This document shows positions 20,366 to 31,024 of a DNA stretch of 64,000 nucleotides, one piece after another. The stretch is from the NCBI RefSeq assembly GCF_026210795.1, contig NC_089433.1, forward strand, positions 806,001-870,000. Direction: 5' to 3'. Below the pieces are notes generated by a model that was given only the letters and a program-made list of their open reading frames with translations, had not been told where the DNA came from and made no database searches. Numbering within the stretch: the stretch's first letter is position 1; every line of letters begins with the position of its first letter. The stretch comes from Rhizophagus irregularis (lineage: Eukaryota > Glomeromycota > Glomeromycetes > Glomerales > Glomeraceae). The position numbers and the translations under genes were made by a program.

Positions 20366-21365
20366 TTCTTTATATTTAAGTGGTTCTCTCAATCTTTCTG
20401 ACACTACATTTCAGTAAGTTCATATTTTTTTTTTCTTTAATTGTTTTTATTGAATAGTTTCTTAGTTCTTTTTTTCTTTTTTTTTTTAGACAACTAGGTA
20501 TGCAGTCTTTGGTCTTTAGGCTAATTCATAGGATTTTGGTAGGAATTTTATTTTTCTTTTAAATTATTCTTTTAACGAAACATTTACTAACATTTCGATT
20601 TTTACTTTTTTTAGGTGGATTTCTTTAGGACTTGATATTTCCCTACAAGCTCTTTCTTTCTTAACAAAGGTTTAGCAATTAAACATGTGTTTAAAAATTT
20701 AGAGTATGTTAAAAATATTGATAACAAGATATTATTTTATGGTTTTGTATGTATTTTTATTGAAGTTATAAAAAAAAATGATATTCCATTTTTTTTAGTA
20801 CTGAATTATTTTTATTGAAACATAATACTGACATTTTGATTTCCTTTTTTTAGATGGCTTAATTCTTGGACACGTGGGAATTTGGTAGAAAATGATTATT
20901 TTTTAATTATTTTTTTAACAAAACGTTTGCTAACATTTTGTTTTTTCTCTTTTTTAGATGGCTTCTTCTTTGGATATCTTTAGAGATGCAGATTACAGTG
21001 TGTTTAATTTTAATGAAATGCTAACCTATTAATGAGATAGATCTTTAGTTCTTTGAATGTTTAGATGCAGAATTTTGGTAAGATATATTTTTTTTTACTA
21101 AGTTATTTACTTTAACAAACAAATACTAACTTTTTTTTTTCTTTTTTTTAGACAATTGGCTCCTTTAGACGCGAACTTTGTAAGTTATTCAACTTTTTTC
21201 TTCAAATTTTTTCTTTTAGCGAATAGTCACTAACATTCATCATCTTTCCTTTTCAGTTGGTTGGCTTGAACGCATGGAAAATTTGGTGAGACTCTGTTCT
21301 AATTATGCATTTCAATGAAATATTTTACAACATTTCAATTTACTCTTTTTTTTAGATGATCCAGG
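19261..21365 (+). repeat. Tandem array of intron-like units (array 2), more decayed
   Basis: About a dozen or more units follow the plan of array 1. Spans supported by both splice sites include 19283-19358, 19399-19469 and 19617-19701. Others lack a clean donor, e.g. at 19740 where ATATGA replaces GTAAG. Exon-like pieces are again 30-45 nt and recognisably related to those of array 1: most begin ATGA, ATGG or ACGG, contain a (T)GGA(C/T)(A/G)C core, and end AATTTTG or AAATTCG. Branch boxes such as TTCTAACATT and TTACTAACATT are flanked by shorter inverted arms. A long interruption lies at 20130-20400. Same family, older copy. Confidence 0.6.
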
Positions 21366-21976
21366 TCTCTAAATGTTTGGGGATTTGGGATTTGGGGATT
21401 TGGGTTAAAATCATAGGCTTTCCCACCAGCTGGCAAGGTGTATGAAATTTCTTTAATTCACAAAGAAAGCCTTGCTAAAGTCATCTTTAGCATACGTCTA
21501 GTAATACATTGCCTTAATTGAGCGTGGCTACGAGAGTTTATGATTCTTAAATTGCCTTATTCCTATTCATTACACACATATATATCTTATAATTAATTAC
21601 ACAATTTATTTTTATTATTTAAATTTACAATACATGTATAACAAATCGTTTTATAATAAATTTTTAATATTTATCTTACGATCTATTTACAATTTCCATT
21701 TTATAATTAATTTTACAACGGTTTGCCACTATATATTTTTGTAATCAATCTTACTACATATCAATAAGTTAATATCAAAATTTGTAATAGAAGCATATTG
21801 TACGATGTCCCTACAAACCCAATAACAAGTATCTTATCATGGTTTGTACACAATTTATTGTGACAATAATTTTACAATACATTTATAAAATTTTAGGTTG
21901 TTAGCAAAGTTCTCTGTCCGCCACGTGATCGTCGCCCAATGAAATCACAAATTTTAGTTTTTCGCTCCAGACTTAC

Positions 21977-22069
21977 AACGGTTCCCGTTCCCTAGTAAAA
22001 TTCCTTGAATTATGGGATACTGTTGGCGCTCTTGGTTTACCCGGTTATGCAATTGAAGGTTTTAGATGA
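21977..22069 (+). pseudogene. DUF2235 hydrolase fragment
   Basis: Directly beside the right inverted repeat, a frame reads SRSLVKFLELWDTVGALGLP and then GYAIEGFR before a TGA. The WDTVGALG motif is characteristic of the DUF2235 / Tle1-like phospholipase family (alpha/beta hydrolase fold). Only this core piece is seen. A possible later exon after AATTACAAG near 22264 does not match clearly. It may be a gene interrupted by the 4.8-kb element, but no matching 5' part is visible before 17133. Confidence 0.6.
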
Positions 22070-22346
22070 ATTAATAGTATTATGGTAATTACTAAAGTTC
22101 ACAAATCTCTTAATAGGCACCTAATTAATGCTTAAATATCAGATAGTATTTGCATGTTTAATTAATGATTCTTTAAGAAGTTTGTTAATCATTCGCTTAA
22201 ATTTTATCTTTGTATGTCAATTAATACTATAAATCTTTTTTAATTAATTCAATATAATTACAAGATTCGGCTTTTAAATGCAACATTTATTAAGCCCCTA
22301 ACCCAATTGCCTTACAAAGTATCACGATATTCATCTCAGATATATA

Positions 22347-23311
22347 CAGTCAGACCTATATATCGATAATTGCCTGTACCGATAAATTTTCTGTTCCGTT
22401 TCACAATTAATAAAAAAAGCTCATTGTACCGATATTATACATAGTTTCACGATGTAACATGTACCAATACTTTTCTTTGCCCCTTTATAATTAATACATA
22501 GTAAGATGCACTGATACTTTAGTTTACACTGGCATTAATTCGGGCCAACACTATAAATTTGGCCGGATTAACATAAAGGTTCCAATAAATAATCAGTGGT
22601 CAAAATTGGATGTGCGATCCGCACATCATTTTAAATTTGCGCACAAATTATAATAAATGAGGGTTCGGATTTGCTAACATAAAAAAATTCAAAAAATTGA
22701 TTGCGAACACAAAAAATTGCGCACATTTGATGCGCACATGATTTTGATCATTGCGCACACTTGCTGCGCACATCAGATGATTTAATAATGATCGTTATTT
22801 AATATTTACGCATTAACCACAAAAACGCGTTAAACCGTTAACAGTTAGTTGAGTTATGAGTATTGGTTTACTATGAAGGAGAGAAGATTTGGAAATATTA
22901 ATAATAAAATATAAAAATCATTATGTTCATATTTTTTATGATAATAAAATAACATAAAGAAATTATATAATATGTATAAAAAACATTTTATTAAATAAAC
23001 ATGTTCGCATTGCAAACATCTCTTAAATTTTGATGTGCGCACACACATATAGCGCACATGATCTTCAATATTGCTCACATAACTAAAAACAATCATGTGT
23101 GCTGTGCTAACATGGGTTTCCTATTGAATTTTGAACACTGGGTTCCATCCAAATCACATTACATTTTAATATATTGGAGTTTGCATAATGCTGGCAAGAA
23201 TTTGGTTTTGGCCCGCATTATGATTCACTGATGACGGTATATGTAACGATAATTTGATATACCGATATATTTTTCCCAAAACAACAGTATCGGTACATAG
23301 ATGTCCGACTG
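22347..23311. mobile_element. Tc1/mariner- or pogo-like non-autonomous element
   Basis: Ends CAGTCAGACCTATATA (left) and the complement of CAGTCGGACATCTATG (right) form inverted repeats flanked by TA on both sides, the target of this superfamily. The element also has internal CCGATA motifs near both ends. There is no transposase. A second element is nested in it. Confidence 0.7.
22594..23140. mobile_element. Nested hAT-like MITE with TGCGCACA subterminal repeats
   Basis: Terminal CAGTGGTCAAAATTGG is mirrored by CAATAGGA-distant TTTTGAACACTG at 23129-23140. GGTTCCA occurs at 22579-22585 and again just after the right end (23141-23147), fitting an 8-bp class target duplication with a slightly uncertain left edge. 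Near both ends GCGCACA/TGTGCGC occurs many times, like the subterminal transposase-binding repeats of hAT elements. Confidence 0.6.
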
Positions 23312-24290
23312 TATTTCTATTTTAAATTTTAATATATTAAACTATTCACCTTCGAGTTATAATTATATTTGATTTCTTCTTAAAATAGGATATAGAAATT
23401 TGGAATTCTGAAGGTGAAATATTCGCTGAATTTCGGTTTCACATTAAAAAGTACCTTGATATCAAAACAGTTAAAACCCTATATATTTCCAACAGATGAT
23501 AGTATTAATAATTAGTAATTTTTCATTGTAATTAGTAAGCTTTTATTTTTAAAATATTTCTTGATAAATAAATCTTCATTTACTAGATTAAGACAAAAAG
23601 ATCTTTTCATGAAAATAATAACCTTTTTATGTATCGGATTTTAAAGTTTACTTACTTCAATTTCTGAGTTAATCATCGAAATTAAAATCTTGATAATGGA
23701 CTTTAAAGTAAAAGGAAAAAACTTCAAGTCAACTTCCGGACTTATCTGATAGTGGTTTTGTCTCTAATTTTTGTAGAGTTGTGGAATTGTGGCGCAGGTT
23801 ATCGGACCATGATATGAAATTCGGAAACCAAAATCTTTCGCTGCAGAGCCAAATATTTAATTGTGGTATGACTAACGGTGAAGTTTTAATGTTTAATAAT
23901 GTATTATATGAAATTATGAATATTATATGTACTGTTTACCATATACGAATAAATTATCAAAATATATAACCCGCAGGACCTTTGTTTCTTAAAAAAAATC
24001 CAGTTTTTGTGATTATTTCACATTACATTTCTATGATTTTGTACTCCATCAAGTATATAAGAAAAATGCAATTAATCAATTCACGTATTCAGTCTTTGTG
24101 AACATATTCGTATCTTTGAAATTTATACAAAATAGAAAAAAATTACAAATAAATCATAAACTATCATTTTAACTTCTTATTGAGAAAGTTGTTCTGAAAT
24201 CTTAACGTCAGCAGAATAATGTTTTTACCAAGACTACGGAAATAACGGAATTAAACATGCCAATTGTGGATATATATATGGACTATAAAT
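23312..24290. other. Intergenic region with short exon-like pieces
   Basis: Two short frames follow acceptor-like sites: one after AAAATAG at 23389 (DIEIWNSEGEIFAEFRFHIK) and one after TTTTTGTAG at 23777 (VVELWRRLSDHDMKFGNQN). They may be exons of one decayed gene, but I recognise neither. Confidence 0.3.
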
Positions 24291-24292
24291 AA

Positions 24293-24490
24293 GGGAAGTG
24301 CCAAAAATTACGTAATTTCCTGAGGGGAGGGGTAAGGCCAGGATGACCTTCTATTTTTAGTAATTAATAACATATTTAATTCTGGACAAATTACATAATA
24401 ATTTTTGATTTCCTAAAATAGATAATGACAGGGGAGAGGGGAGGTCTCAAAACCTTAAACCCTAAATGATGTAATTTCTGGCAACTCCCC
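24293..24490. mobile_element. PIF/Harbinger-like MITE with TAA target duplication
   Basis: 198 bp with terminal GGGAAGTGCCAAAAATTACG and, at the right, the complement of GGGGAGTTGCCAGAAATTAC, flanked by TAA at 24290-24292 and 24491-24493. A 3-bp TAA duplication and G-rich ends are typical of Harbinger-type MITEs. No coding capacity. Confidence 0.75.
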
Positions 24491-24911
24491 TAAGTTTTAC
24501 ATCCAAATATGCAATGGATCTTATCTGCTATATCAAATACAAAAATATGTGGGACGTCATATTGCATGATGGTCCATTGTTTCCTTTTGGAAAAAATGGA
24601 AAAAATGATTTTTCTGGTGCTCTTTACCGGAAACATTAATGAATGAAATTAAAAAAGTTTAAATGAATAAACTTAATTAATAAATATATAAATCCATGGC
24701 GTAAAAATTTTCCTTTTTCAAATTTCATGTAACCATATAAAGAAATTATTAAATCAAAAAATAAAAATGTATGAAAAGAAAAAAAAAACTTTTTGCCTGT
24801 ATTTTTTGTATTTTAAAAAAGATTTTACAGATAAAGAATTTTTCAAGAAACCTAATTTATATAATAAATATTATTAATTATTATTTTTTTTTTTTGATAG
24901 TTATGAGTTTT

Positions 24912-24920
24912 TATATAAAT
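24912..24920 (+). promoter_or_regulatory. TATA box of the Hsp70-like gene
   Basis: TATATAAAT lies about 80 bp before the ATG at 24998, similar to the spacing in front of the BTB gene. Confidence 0.5.
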
Positions 24921-24997
24921 ACTGTATGATCAATAATATATTTTATTAATTTCAACCTCTCTAGTAATTATTTACATATTAAATCATAAAAAAAATT

Positions 24998-27127
24998 ATG
25001 ACGTGGAGAAGCGATATTCGTGTTGTGGTTGGTTTAGGTATAGTTATAACAATTAAAACATATCGATTTGAATATATTTTTTTTCTTTTTTAGTATTAAA
25101 TTAATTATTTTAAATATTTAAACAATAGATTTCGGAACTACCTATTCGGTAAATGTAGTTTCATTATGTTATAGTAGATTAGATGCGGTCATAAATTAAA
25201 TAAATATATATTTTTTTGATAGGGATTTTCTTATTATCATTGCGAGGATAAAGATGTCGGATGCATCAAAGTAAATCATGAATGGCCTGAAAATACTGGA
25301 CTGGGGATATTGAAGACAAATACTGTACTTCAATACAAAGATGGCTTTGAGGAAGTTGAATTATGGGGTCATCCAGCCTTATGTAAAAAACCAAATACGA
25401 AAGGCAAAGATAATGAAACAAGACCAATAGAATTATTTAAATTATATTTAGGTAATTGTTTAGATAAGCATAAGCCAGTTTTGCCCGAACCATTAAATTA
25501 TAAAAAAGTGATTACTGATTATCTTCATGAAATTGGAAAGGTAAACCAATTTTAATTAATTTAGATATAATATAATATACTATAATCACTAATTTTATTC
25601 ATTTTAATTAATAAAGCTAATCAAAGAAACAGTTAAATCGTACTGGATACATATTAAGTTTATGGAAAATGTCCTTTTAATTGCTACTGTACCAGCTGAA
25701 TATTCAGAAAGTGATAAGGCTATAATGAGAGAATGTATATTCAATGCTGGTTTGATAGGTGACATACATTCGGAAAAATTACAATTTACAACTGAACGTA
25801 AGTTTAATTTTTATTATGTTTTTAATGATGAAATATTAACAGAATTATTCTTTAAAATAAATATAGCTGAAGCTGCAGCAATTTATTGTATGCATAGCAG
25901 CCTAAAGGAACATGAACTTGCAAAACCCGGAAGTATGTTTAAAGTATTTATCGATCAATTTATTAAATATATTATATTAAAATACCAAATATTATTTCAT
26001 TCTTTACTAATAAAGCAAACTTCATGGTCGTTGACTGTGGCGGTGGTACGGTAGATTTAACAACACGTAAATTATTGGAAGAAAACCAATTAGGTGAAAT
26101 CACTGAACGGGCAGGTGACTTTTGTGGGAGTACTTTTATTGATAAAGAATTTATAGAATTACTAAAGCGTGAAGTTGGAAATTCAGCCGTAAATTCATTT
26201 ATCAATGAGCATTATGGTCAATTGCAATATTTGGTTCAAAATTTTTGTCAAGATGTCAAGTTAAAGTTCACAGGAGATGATCTAAATTGTAAATATGAGT
26301 TAGATCTTGAAGCATTAGCTCCTAAATTATTACCATATATTACTGGTTCGGAGAGAGATTCAATGCTTATAGAAGAATGGATGATTGTTCTTGATTATAA
26401 AATCGTTAAATCTATGTTTGATCCTATTATTGATAGAATTATTAAAATGATTCGTGTTCAATTAAATAATTCTGAAAAATGTTCAGCAATATTTTTAGTT
26501 GGAGGTTTCGGTCAATCAAAATATTTACAAAAAAGAGTTGAGGAAGAATTTAGTGACTTGGTAGAAAATATCTCAATTCCGAATCAACCTATTGCGGCAG
26601 TTTTACGTGGTGCAGCAATATATGGAAAAAGTTTACAAGAATCAAAAAATATGAAAAATATGAATAATTTAAAATGTGTTATTGCAACTCGTGTATTAAC
26701 TTATACATTTGGAATTAGAATATCTCCTTTATGGGAATATGGAGATCCAATAGATAGACGTAAAAGTGATGGAAGAATTCATAAATTTTATTGTATTGCA
26801 GAACGTAAAACTATAGTTACAATTGATCAAGAATTTAAAGTTGAAGACTTAATTCCTATTTATTCAGATCAAACAAGAATGAGTTTTGATATCTATTATA
26901 CAAAAGAAGATACTATTTATTGTGATGATGATGAACCTGGTATGAAATTACTTGGGAAATTACTTATTGATCTTCCCGATGTAGAATTAGAAAATAAAAG
27001 ACCATGCTCATTTTCTTTATCATTTGGTGATATGGAAATTAAAGCTAGAGCATTTAATCAAGTAAATGGGCAAAATTATCATACCAAATTCGAATTAAAT
27101 GTATTAAACGAATTAGATGGTTCTTAG
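24998..27127 (+). CDS. Hsp70-like ATPase of the HSPA12 type
   Basis: Six exons, 24998-25037, 25129-25148, 25223-25540, 25617-25797, 25867-25932 and 26016-27127, give 578 residues. Joining them restores the nucleotide-binding motifs. Phosphate-1 DFGTTYSGF (about 14-22) is spread over exons 1-3. TTEPEAAAIYC joins exons 4 and 5. Phosphate-2 VVDCGGGTVDL (about 213) starts exon 6. The adenosine motif FLVGGFGQSKYL lies near 369. The protein is an Hsp70-fold ATPase, but with the divergent C-terminal part of HSPA12 proteins instead of a normal substrate-binding domain and EEVD tail. A stress or signalling role is plausible; clients are unknown. The introns are 69-91 nt, and exon 2 is only 20 nt. The gene looks intact. 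This family is often multi-copy in such fungi. Confidence 0.92.
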
Positions 27128-27299
27128 ATTATTGAAATAATTTATTTGATTAAATTATTTGTTATCGTTAAAATATCTTATCAAAGTTATAGAATTTAAA
27201 GGTTGTTGTAATTTATACGTCATTTTTGTATTGGAATATTTAATTAATATTTGAATAAATTTACAATATTTTTTTTTTGTTATAAATAAATTTAATAAA

Positions 27300-27800
27300 T
27301 AAAATAAAAGTAGTCCGTGATAATTCCTATTACCTTTTAGTTACTGGCTGACGTTACTATAATTCCGTCCGGCTTTGAGCAAAATGCGTACAGCTAATAG
27401 AAAAATTATGTCACTTTCCCTGTAAAAAATCTGATCCGTGTTTTAATCTTGGAAATTTTCACCTCGCTAACACGGGTATCCATGAATGTATCATTTTCAC
27501 GGAATTTTTTACGGAAGACGGAGAAATAACAGGCATTATTGATACAGAATAAAATAACAAATGAAATCGAATTAGAGTTAATGTTGGAATATTGTGTTAG
27601 TACAAATAGTTTAGATAAACGAAACACTGGTGTGGTCTATAGAAAATAGTATAGAAACGTCTTTTTATTTTGTAAAACAAGCCTATGTATTATTGAATCA
27701 TGTAATTGATTTTCTATGCAAATAAAACCACATTTAACAGTATAATTCTGATCGTGACATTTTGTCGTTTATATCTATGCTGACGAACTACTGATGAACT
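27300..27800. other. Intergenic region with a MITE-like fragment
   Basis: TTCCCTGTAAAAAATC and GATCCGT at 27416-27440, with ACGGAATTTTTTACGGA and AATAACAGG at about 27499-27533, match the ends of the small element at 55671-55857. It is probably a diverged member of that family. No gene is seen. Confidence 0.35.
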
Positions 27801-27817
27801 TTGAATTATTCCCAATG

Positions 27818-28021
27818 TCAATCGTCCAACCTGTTTCTGTCAGATCTTTGAGGTATGATTCTATTTGTAAAGAGAGAATCATGCGATTTTTTCGTTCTAG
27901 GATCTACTAATTTTCCTTTACATTTCTGACAGTGACATGGTATATGTTTGCGGGTTCGAGGAGAACGAACATAGGGAGCTTTTTGAACGCTTTGATTATT
28001 TCTAGTTTTATCATATGGCAT
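27818..28021 (-). pseudogene. N-terminal fragment of a fungal transposase-like protein
   Basis: ATG at 28021 (MPYDKTRNNQSVQK) leads to CHCQKCKGKLVDPRTKKSH, a C-X-C-X2-C...H motif of the kind found at the N-terminus of KDZ/Plavaka-type fungal transposases (family knowledge). The frame ends after 67 residues and no transposase core follows to the left. It is a truncated copy or a captured zinc-motif exon. It could be a real small protein, but I think a fragment is more likely. Confidence 0.45.
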
Positions 28022-28639
28022 TTTGAATTCTTTACCAAAGAATTTATGATAATTTTTTTTTTATTTTAATTGTTTAATAGTTAATAAATAATTTTTTAAA
28101 CAAAGAATTTAGTTAGTTTAAATAATATACAATATGTAATAATAGAATTAAATAAATAACTTACACGCTATATTATTAGCCGTTAGTCTTTACTTCGTTT
28201 TATTATACGGAGATTTCGGTATGGAGAGATTTAGGAATACGTTTAGCGTTGACTAAATTTCAATGTATTTTTTTTTATAACTTGTTCTTCTACACTTACA
28301 GAAATAAAATGCGTTTACCGATAAAAATAAAAATAAAAAATATTATTAGCTTATGAATTGCATTATATTCTATGCACAGTAAGGGGGTAACTTCTTAAGC
28401 CAAAATTAGAACGGAACCATATGCTATATATTCCCGATCCAGCTAGTCCAGATTTCTTACTGAAATCGTTAGTTCTGTGTGACACGTCTCTGATCCACCT
28501 TGTGACAAATTTGAAAGTTTCGTGGAAATGAAATAGATGATTTCGGTTTTGAGTGTATATTTATATAATACATTTTATCCATCATTACATGACACTGTTT
28601 TTACGTATTTAAACTTCTGTTTACAATTATAATTTGAAA

Positions 28640-29540
28640 TTTTCTCTCAAAGGATAGAAGAGTCTTTTGCTCGTATGGACAACTATCGACGTAATCCTGC
28701 CTTTGGTCTTTTTGAAGGGCGGTTTCAATCTAATTTGAATACTTACCTCAAAGGAAGTGGAAGACCACAACTGCCATTCAATTGGACTCGTAATGGATAC
28801 ACCTGGAGTTGGGAAGACTCGACCTTTGGAAAAATACGTTATTGAATAACTTAGTGGACCTTGTTGTTTTATCCTATAATAATGGGTAAAACCACCTGAC
28901 CTGGATTTAATTCATTGGCGTCAAAAAAAGTGTGAACCTTGTTTATAACATACAGTTCTTGTTAATCCTAAGCGGGAATTGATGACTTTGTTGATGATCT
29001 CAAGGAAGCAGGTCTCAACATTTTTCATACAGATTTTTCGCCTAAAAAAGCTCTTAGAGTAGTACATGAGAGATTACAGCAGACGAGTGGGTCATTGTGG
29101 TCACAATTGATGAGTTTGAAAAGCTCTTATCTGAGAATTATGATACTGGCCATAGATTTTTATCAAAACTGATCCAGACTCTTGGAGATGTTATGTGTAG
29201 ATCAACAGACCACACAACTGTGGTGAGTTTAATGGCAGGCATAATATCGATAACAATCAAAAGTATTTTTCACAAATTATCCCACCATAGACCATGATGG
29301 GGAGAAATTATCAATCTCAAAAGGACTGATACTACATGCAAGAGAGTTTCATAAATTAAACAGACGAATACGGGAGATCAATTTTGTAGAGTTGGCGGAC
29401 ATACCTCTTTCTCCACTAAGCGTGGACAAACATGCTGAGATCCTTTTTGGAATGAATAACTTCCCATCCAACCGGAAAACATGTCAAAAATTTCGTTTCT
29501 TTATGCGGCAATACAATTTGGGTCCATAACAACTGAGGTA
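28640..29540 (+). pseudogene. P-loop NTPase of Crinkler/RHS kind, decayed
   Basis: Pieces in different frames follow the order of a P-loop ATPase. First comes GLFEGRFQSNLNTYLKGSGRPQ. Walker A TPGVGKTRPLEKYVIE follows near 28797, then LVVLSYNNG near 28860. Walker B VTIDEFEKLLSENYD is at about 29098. A tail LADIPLSPLSVDKHAEILFG ends near 29455. Several stops and shifts separate them. The layout resembles the NTPase module of Crinkler and RHS-like proteins that are abundant in these fungi. The nuclease part is not visible. Non-functional as it stands. Confidence 0.55.
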
Positions 29541-30044
29541 TATGCACCATAGTTGATCTCTTCGTACATGAATCTGCAACGAAAACTGGAGTTTATGGGC
29601 TTGCCATGGTTTTTATATTAGTGTACACGATAGTTCAACAGAATTCAACCTATTGAAGCTTCAACACTCAAGGAAAAAAAAAAAAATTTCGTAGACCATA
29701 AGGATACTGAATGGAAATTCAGTGGTAGTATAGATAATTGGGACTTAGAACAGCTAGCCTAGTAATGTCTTCCTTTATCTCTTTACTAAAAAATGTCTGC
29801 ATCATTTGGTAAAATTAAATTACTTAGTTGTCTACACAAATATGAAGAAGAGATATATTTTATTTCATTTTTAATAATATTATACTATAATTATCAAGCT
29901 TTTTGGATTCCACTACCTCAATTTACTGATCTAAGTAATTGACCTTTTTAACCCTTTCCACTTTTAACAATAAATACCTGAAGTCTAGTTCGTAATTTCG
30001 TCTGGAGCTCTCCATAAAAGAAGAAAAAAAAAAGATAAACTAAT

Positions 30045-30125
30045 TAACAAGAAAATCACCTCCAAGAATTGAACTTGGACACAAAAATTGTGGAACCAAC
30101 GGTGATGGATTTTGTTGAGTTGATA
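30045..30125 (-). ncRNA. tRNA-like remnant
   Basis: On the minus strand a T-arm-like hairpin CCAAG-TTCAATT-CTTGG is followed by AGGTGAT. ATCACC lies 42 nt upstream of the GGTGAT, so a six-pair acceptor-like stem can form. Between them CACAA and TTGTG pair as another short arm. The D-arm and a normal anticodon arm are absent. It could be half of a type II tRNA (the CACAA arm as variable arm) or a tRNA-derived repeat head. It is not a functional tRNA. Confidence 0.35.
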
Positions 30126-30199
30126 AGTTATTAAGGAAAGAACTCAACAAAGGAATAAAATAAAGGGTATCATATGTGAAGAAGGAAATCACATGAGAT

Positions 30200-30452
30200 A
30201 GATCAAATGATCAAGAAAGGTAAATTTTACAAGACAAAGGATCTCTCTGACACCAATTAGCGTGGTGCAATGCTTCATGGGCGATGCAAACGATCCCCTT
30301 ATAAAATTTATCTATCTAAGAATGGTCAAATGATCAAGAAAGGGTAAACTTTTACAAGACAAAGGATCTCTCTGACACCAATCAGCGCAGTGCTATGCTT
30401 CATGGGTGATGCAAACGATCCCCTTGTAAAAATTATCTATCTAAGAATGGTC
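30200..30452 (+). repeat. Tandem duplication, two units of about 120 bp
   Basis: Two adjacent copies contain TTTTACAAGACAAAGGATCT, CTCTGACACCAAT(T/C)AGCG, ATGCTTCATGGG(C/T)GATG and CAAACGATCCCCTT, ending in TATCTATCTAAGAATGG. They differ by about ten substitutions. The block is less AT-rich than its surroundings, has no long frame, and its source is unknown. Confidence 0.7.
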
Positions 30453-30550
30453 AAGTAATCCCAAGTTGACCAAAGGGTAAAGATTACGTCTCCATGCTAT
30501 ATTTGGTAAGCAATGGGCCAAGCTACGTAATATAATATTATTTAATTAAG

Positions 30551-31024
30551 CTATTGGGAGATTAAAAGGAGAATAATATTTACTAAATATGTTATTTTAT
30601 AAAGTAGAGAATAAGAAAAGAGGAGAATATGAATTATACAATTAAGAAAAAAAAGAAAATAAAGAAGAATTGATGATAATGTAAACAAAATATTAAGAAG
30701 GAGTGATAATAATATAGATAGTAATAAATGTTCAAAAGAATAAAATATATTAAAGAGATATGGAAGAGTAGGGAGATAGTTGGGAATGAAAAGGATTGTA
30801 GTGCATATGAATTTCAATGAACGTAAAATTATAACAATTATGTTATTGAGAATATTGGTATATGTGAGGAGAATGATAAAAAGAATGTAAAAAAATCCAG
30901 TAAGTAATGGTAAATGTAAATGTTGAGATGTTTCAATGATTGGTTGAGGATTATTGTAGCATTTGTTAATAGGAGTTTCATTTAAAATAGTATTGATAAT
31001 ATTTGCACACAAATGATAAGACAT
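30551..31024 (-). CDS. Small hydrophobic hypothetical protein
   Basis: ATG at 31024 opens 157 codons. The first 40 residues are soluble (MSYHLCANIINTILNETPIN). The rest is almost continuous hydrophobic sequence rich in Leu, Ile and Phe that could form several membrane segments. Codon use is extremely AT-rich, so much of the frame may be chance. A TATATATAT stretch about 125 bp upstream could be a TATA region. It may be a real short exon fused by decay to non-coding sequence. No family recognised. Confidence 0.3.
   Translation of the reverse strand: MSYHLCANIINTILNETPINKCYNNPQPIIETSQHLHLPLLTGFFYILFIILLTYTNILNNIIVIILRSLKFICTTILFIPNYLPTLPYLFNIFYSFEHLLLSILLSLLLNILFTLSSILLYFLFFLNCIIHILLFSYSLLYKITYLVNIILLLISQ

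Larger units (their letters stand above)
17133..21972. mobile_element. 4.8-kb terminal-inverted-repeat element carrying intron-like array 2
   Basis: The left end GTCTGGAGCGAAG (17133) is mirrored by TTCGCTCCAGAC ending at 21972. About 45-55 bp inside, both ends carry GATCAC(A/G)TG. A little further in both carry CTTTGCTAACAAC, AAAATTTTA and AATGTATTGTA at matching distances, so the inverted repeats extend for about 110 bp with divergence. No clear target duplication is seen. Inside are a minus-strand gene of unknown function and array 2. No transposase is recognised. It may be a non-autonomous DNA transposon or a larger unknown type. Confidence 0.6.
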
